Assembly (NCBI GenBank): GCA_026989715.1
Contig: JALSIU010000017.1
Location: 1 to 6,591 of the forward strand
Direction of reading: 5' to 3'
DNA from: Methylomonas sp.
Lineage (GTDB): Bacteria > Pseudomonadota > Gammaproteobacteria > Methylococcales > Methylomonadaceae
DNA length: 6,591 bases
Both the position numbers and the translations under genes were made by a program. Position 1 is the stretch's first letter; each line of letters begins with the position of its first letter. A model generated the notes under the pieces. It searched no databases. It was not told the origin of the DNA and was given only the letters and a program-made list of their open reading frames with translations. Below, one piece after another: positions 6,463-6,591 of this stretch.

Positions 6463-6591
6463 TTAAACTTTGTTTGTAGCAAATGGATGCTCTGCAGTTG
6501 CTTTCTGAGCAACAACTTCAGCTGCAGTAGGAGTTCCGGCTACAGCGTTTTTGATAGATGCTTTTGTTGCATCGTAGTTGTTTTTCTCAAT
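6463..6591 (-). CDS. fae: Formaldehyde-activating enzyme, C-terminal 42 residues (5' part outside window)
   Basis: Reading the minus strand from the window edge gives 42 residues ending at the TAA (complement of 6463-6465). The peptide closely follows the C-terminus of canonical Fae: NYDATKASIKNAVAGTP corresponds to YNYEATKLSIQRAVNGEP of the Methylobacterium enzyme, and the terminal AEHPFATNKV corresponds to ATHPFAANA. Fae catalyses condensation of formaldehyde with tetrahydromethanopterin, the entry step of H4MPT-linked formaldehyde oxidation and detoxification in methylotrophs. About 130 N-terminal residues, including the active-site histidine region, lie beyond the window, so intactness cannot be judged. 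The gene converges on the Fae-like paralog, with a dedicated terminator between. It is too short here to stand out as an ordinary open reading frame and was recognised by its conserved tail. Confidence 0.9.
   Translation of the reverse strand: MEKNNYDATKASIKNAVAGTPTAAEVVAQKATAEHPFATNKV

Overview
The window looks like chromosomal DNA from a low-GC, Gram-negative methylotroph. A gammaproteobacterial methanotroph (Methylococcales type) is my best guess. The main evidence is two members of the formaldehyde-activating enzyme (Fae) family facing each other at the right end, which points to tetrahydromethanopterin-linked formaldehyde oxidation. The proteobacterial phosphatidylserine decarboxylase and the RND efflux pair fit a Gram-negative envelope. 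The genus is inference only.

Layout. Positions 1-510 (+) hold the 3' part of psd, the last enzyme of phosphatidylethanolamine synthesis. Positions 511-664 are a non-coding leader with two inverted-repeat structures. Positions 665-1645 and 1717-4809 (+) form a two-gene efflux unit: a short periplasmic adaptor ending in eight aspartates, then a full-length heavy-metal-type RND pump. No outer-membrane channel gene is present in the window. The pump gene ends 4 bp from the stop codon of a convergent minus-strand radical SAM gene (4814-5677). A 77-bp divergent intergenic region separates that gene from a plus-strand Fae-like gene (start reassigned to 5755, end 6303). Two strong terminators follow (6324-6360 and 6411-6440). 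The window closes with the C-terminal 42 codons of a canonical Fae on the minus strand (6463-6591).

How the genes relate. psd and the efflux pair are envelope functions with no evident link to C1 metabolism. The right-hand third is a C1 neighbourhood: authentic fae, a diverged fae paralog that appears to have glutamate where canonical Fae has its active-site histidine, and a radical SAM protein of unknown substrate sharing the paralog's upstream region. That trio is the most interesting part of the window. No mobile elements, tRNA, rRNA or CRISPR were seen, and no gene-free stretch exceeds 300 bases.
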